Shown here piece after piece: positions 61,744-64,000 of a stretch of 64,000 nt of DNA (positions are counted from its first letter, which is position 1; every line of letters begins with the position of its first letter). Source of the DNA: CAZWLY01 sp964634465 (lineage in GTDB: Bacteria > Desulfobacterota > Desulfarculia > G963662305); NCBI GenBank assembly GCA_964634465.1, contig CAZWLY010000003.1:1-64000 (forward strand), read 5' to 3'. Both the position numbers and the translations under genes were made by a program. The notes under the pieces were generated by a model. That model ran no database searches and had not been told where the DNA came from. It saw nothing but the letters and a program-made list of their open reading frames with translations.

Positions 61744-62924
61744 GAACCATCGGCGTCGTCACCACCTCCCGGGCCGACTTCGGCATCTACCGGCCGGTAT
61801 TGAAGGCCGTCGCCGCCGAGCCGGGGCTGGAGCTGGCCCTGATCGCGGCCGGTATGCACCTGTCGGCCGACTACGGGCTGACGATCGATGAGATCGAGGC
61901 CGAGGGCTGGCCCATCGCCCATCGCCTCGCCTGCCTCGAAACCGGCGACACGCCCGAGGCGGCGGCCAGGTCCATGGGCCGCAGCCTGTCCGGCTTCGCC
62001 GAGGTCTTCGGCCGCTGGCGGCCGGACATCCTGGTCGTTCTGGGAGACCGCTTCGAGATGCACGCCGCCGCCCTGGCCGCGCTGCCGTTCAGAATCCCGG
62101 TCGCCCACATCCACGGCGGTGAGCTGACCTTCGGGGCCATGGACGACGCCCTGCGCCACTCGATGACCAAGCTCAGCCACCTCCACTTCGCCTCGACCGA
62201 GGAGTACGGGGCCCGGATCGTCCAGATGGGCGAGGCCCCCTGGCGGGTGACCGTCTCCGGCGCGCCCTCGCTGGACAACCTGGCCGCGGTGGAGCTGCTC
62301 GACGAGGCCGAACTCGAAGCGCGCTTCGGGCTCGATCTGAGCCGGCCGCCGCTTCTGGTCACCTACCACCCGGTCAGCCTGGAGTATGAGCAGACCGAGG
62401 CCCAGATCGCCGCCCTCTTGGCCGCCCTGGCCGAAGCCGACCGGCCGACGGTCTTCACCCTGCCCAACGCCGATCCGGGGAATCTGACCATCCGGCGGCT
62501 GATCGCCGAATTCGTCGCCGAAAGACAGACCGCCTGGCAGGTTGACAACCTGGGCACCCAGGCGTATTTCTCGCTGATGCACAAGGCCTCGGCCATGGTC
62601 GGCAACTCCTCCAGCGGCATCATCGAGGCCGCCTCGTTCGAGCTGCCGGTGGTCAACATCGGCTCCCGCCAGGACGGCCGGGTCCGGGGGGCCAACGTCA
62701 TCGACGTCGGCTACGCCAAAAAGGACATCCTGGCCGGAATCGAGCGGGCGACGAGCCCCGAGTTCAAGGCCGGCCTGGCCGGGCTCGAAAACCCCTACGG
62801 CGATGGCAGGGCGGCGGAGAGGATCGTGGCCCGGTTGAAATCGGTGGCCTTGGATGACGATCTGATGGTCAAAAAGTTCCACGACCTTCCGCGACCAAGC
62901 CGATCGGCTGGAGGCCGGCCGTGA
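61740..62924 (+). CDS. neuC: Hydrolysing UDP-N-acetylhexosamine 2-epimerase (NeuC/LegG-like)
   Basis: The 394-residue protein has the GT-B-like epimerase pattern: VVTTSRADFGIYRPVL, HIHGGELTFGAMDDALRH, YHPVSLE and the GNSSSGIIEA UDP-binding loop. NeuC and LegG hydrolyse UDP while epimerising C2 to give the free ManNAc-type substrate of NeuB. The TTG at 61740 overlaps the neuB stop (TTGA). A tail of about 20 residues after the conserved core is non-conserved. Confidence 0.9.
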   Translation: MRTIGVVTTSRADFGIYRPVLKAVAAEPGLELALIAAGMHLSADYGLTIDEIEAEGWPIAHRLACLETGDTPEAAARSMGRSLSGFAEVFGRWRPDILVVLGDRFEMHAAALAALPFRIPVAHIHGGELTFGAMDDALRHSMTKLSHLHFASTEEYGARIVQMGEAPWRVTVSGAPSLDNLAAVELLDEAELEARFGLDLSRPPLLVTYHPVSLEYEQTEAQIAALLAALAEADRPTVFTLPNADPGNLTIRRLIAEFVAERQTAWQVDNLGTQAYFSLMHKASAMVGNSSSGIIEAASFELPVVNIGSRQDGRVRGANVIDVGYAKKDILAGIERATSPEFKAGLAGLENPYGDGRAAERIVARLKSVALDDDLMVKKFHDLPRPSRSAGGRP

Positions 62925-63580
62925 GCAGAGTCAAAGACGGGCTGTGTCTCATTCTGGGCGGCGGCGGCCACGCCAAGGTGGTCATCGACGCTCTCCTCCA
63001 GGCCGGAACCGCCGGTCCGTTGGCCATTCTGGACCCGGACGAGTCCCGCTGGGGCGAAAAGCTGATGGGCGTGCCTATTCTGGGCGGGGACGAACGTCTG
63101 GCCGAGTTGGTCAAAGAAGGCGCGGACCGATTCACCGTCGGCCTGGGCGGGGTGGGCGACACTCGGCCCCGGCAGAGGCTTTTCGAGCTGGGCCTCGGCC
63201 ACGGCCTGGAGCCGGTGACGGTGATCCACCCGGCGGCGGTCGTCTCCGATTTCGCCGCACTCGGCCCCGGCTCGCAGATAATGGCCGGCGGCGTCATCCA
63301 CGCCGGGGCCAGACTGGGGGCCAATGTCATCGTCAATTCCGGAGCGATCGTCGAGCACGATTGCAAGATAGGCGACCACGTCCATTTGGCCAGCGGAGCG
63401 ACGCTCTCCGGCCTGGTTCGGGTCGGAGAGGGAGCCCACATCGGAACGGGGGCGTCGGTCAAGCACGGAATCGTCATCGGCAAACGAGCCGTCGTCGGCG
63501 CCGGCGCGGCGGTGGTCAAGGACGTCCCGGCCGGTATGACCGTTATCGGCGTGCCGGCCAAGCCGGTGGAACAACGGTAA
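62921..63580 (+). CDS. neuD: NeuD/PglD-type sugar acetyltransferase
   Basis: This 219-residue protein has LGGGGHAKVVIDALL at the N-terminus (acetyl-CoA/UDP-sugar subdomain). A left-handed beta-helix follows, with VEHDCKIGDHVHL holding the catalytic His. It acetylates a hydroxyl or amino group of the nonulosonate or its precursor. GTGA overlaps neuC. A related but divergent protein is encoded at 28595-29281. Confidence 0.88.
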   Translation: MSRVKDGLCLILGGGGHAKVVIDALLQAGTAGPLAILDPDESRWGEKLMGVPILGGDERLAELVKEGADRFTVGLGGVGDTRPRQRLFELGLGHGLEPVTVIHPAAVVSDFAALGPGSQIMAGGVIHAGARLGANVIVNSGAIVEHDCKIGDHVHLASGATLSGLVRVGEGAHIGTGASVKHGIVIGKRAVVGAGAAVVKDVPAGMTVIGVPAKPVEQR

Positions 63581-63607
63581 AACAACATAGGCGAGTCAAA
63601 CGAATCG

Positions 63608-64000
63608 ATGACTATCCGCATCATTCCCCGACTGGACATCAAGGGCCCCAACCTGGTCAAAGGCATCCACCTGGAAGGCTTGAGGGTCTTGGGCAAGCCG
63701 GAACGCTTCGCCCGCTACTACTACGAGCAGGGCGCGGACGAGCTCTTCTACCAGGACGCCGTGGCCAGTCTCTACGGCCGTAACAGTCTGCTCGACATCA
63801 TCGAGCGGACTGCCCGGGAGATATTCATTCCGCTGTGCGTCGGCGGGGGACTTCGGAGCGTCGAGGACGTCCGGACCGTGCTCAGGGCCGGGGCGGACAA
63901 GGTGGCCATCAACACCGCCGCCGTGGAGCGGCCGGAGTTGATCCGCGAGGCGGCCGAGGCCTTCGGCTCCTCGACCATCGTCGTCTCCATCGAGGCGATA
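63608..64000 (+). CDS. HisF-like cyclase paralogue, 3' end outside window
   Basis: The visible 131 codons give the first half of a HisF-type (beta/alpha)8 barrel. IIPRLDIKG contains Asp10, the equivalent of the HisF catalytic Asp11; KGIHLEGLRVLG, ADELFYQDAVASLYGRN and VGGGLRSVEDV follow. At the place of the second catalytic Asp there is Glu129 (VVSIEA). Paralogues with this signature accompany sugar amidotransferases (WbpG/PseA-like) in O-antigen loci, where HisH/HisF supply ammonia to make acetamidino groups. Histidine biosynthesis is less likely in this context. The open frame runs off the window. Confidence 0.8.
   Translation, partial: MTIRIIPRLDIKGPNLVKGIHLEGLRVLGKPERFARYYYEQGADELFYQDAVASLYGRNSLLDIIERTAREIFIPLCVGGGLRSVEDVRTVLRAGADKVAINTAAVERPELIREAAEAFGSSTIVVSIEAI

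Noticed and set aside
63608..64000. Calling the last gene hisF of histidine biosynthesis
   Set aside because: The context is a nonulosonate operon, and segments such as KGIHLEGLRVLG and the Glu in place of the second catalytic Asp fit O-antigen-associated HisF paralogues better.
1..64000. Mobile elements, CRISPR arrays, phage genes, toxin-antitoxin or defence systems
   Set aside because: I looked for transposase/integrase motifs, regularly spaced direct repeats and known defence domains and saw none; the variable content here is glycan biosynthesis.

Overview
The window is a dense, GC-rich stretch of a Gram-negative chromosome. LptD, a Wzm/Wzt polysaccharide exporter, a two-subunit iron-sulfur fumarase and split HisF/NeuD-type sugar genes point to a diderm bacterium, perhaps a deltaproteobacterial (Desulfobacterota-like) lineage. 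That placement is an inference from gene content, not a taxonomic result. No transposase, integrase, phage gene or CRISPR array is visible. Start codons are often GTG or TTG, and many genes overlap by 4 bases (ATGA, GTGA, TTGA).

Region 1 (1-7883): a tRNA-Pro cut by the window edge, fumarate hydratase alpha and beta, then leftward genes for a thymidylate-synthase-family protein with a putative zinc knuckle, two GT-C membrane glycosyltransferases, a polyprenyl-phosphate-type GT2 and an ArnA-like UDP-glucuronate decarboxylase. The last four look like a lipid-linked sugar module.

Region 2 (8234-22028): nitroreductase, PlsY, tRNA-Gly (minus strand, with clear promoter and terminator), a metallo-beta-lactamase-fold hydrolase, a UvrD/PcrA helicase, FolC, LptD, and then a UbiA-type DPPR synthase with DprE1 and DprE2. 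The last three are the mycobacterial route to decaprenyl-phospho-arabinose, here directly behind an outer-membrane LPS assembly gene. Two small paralogous minus-strand genes and NadE follow.

Region 3 (22112-64000): one long rightward surface-polysaccharide locus. It opens with a winged-helix regulator and the Wzm/Wzt exporter, with repeated CAGATAT words and a perfect inverted repeat between them. Sub-modules follow: (a) a CDP-sugar branch (RfbF, RfbG, C-methyltransferase, RmlC-like, NeuD-like); (b) a methyltransferase, B12-type radical SAM protein, CmcI-like O-methyltransferase, DegT aminotransferase and GT2; (c) a NeuB-like synthase, SDR, aldehyde dehydrogenase, full-length transketolase, CMP-sugar synthetase and DapA-family aldolase, which together look like an uncharacterised CMP-ulosonate pathway; (d) glycosyltransferases, a free-standing Wzt C-terminal-type domain, a Gfo/Idh oxidoreductase, a DUF115/GT42-like protein and a SPASM radical SAM protein; (e) a GT-C enzyme, YdjC deacetylase, DPM-like GT2, two methyltransferases, a GMC flavoenzyme carrying a ferredoxin-like cysteine motif, an unknown small protein and an SDR; (f) Gfo/Idh, NeuA, NeuB, NeuC, NeuD and the start of a HisF paralogue, a second nonulosonate pathway. 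The whole region is best read as synthesis, modification and ABC-dependent export of a chemically elaborate O-antigen or capsule bearing acidic CMP-activated sugars.
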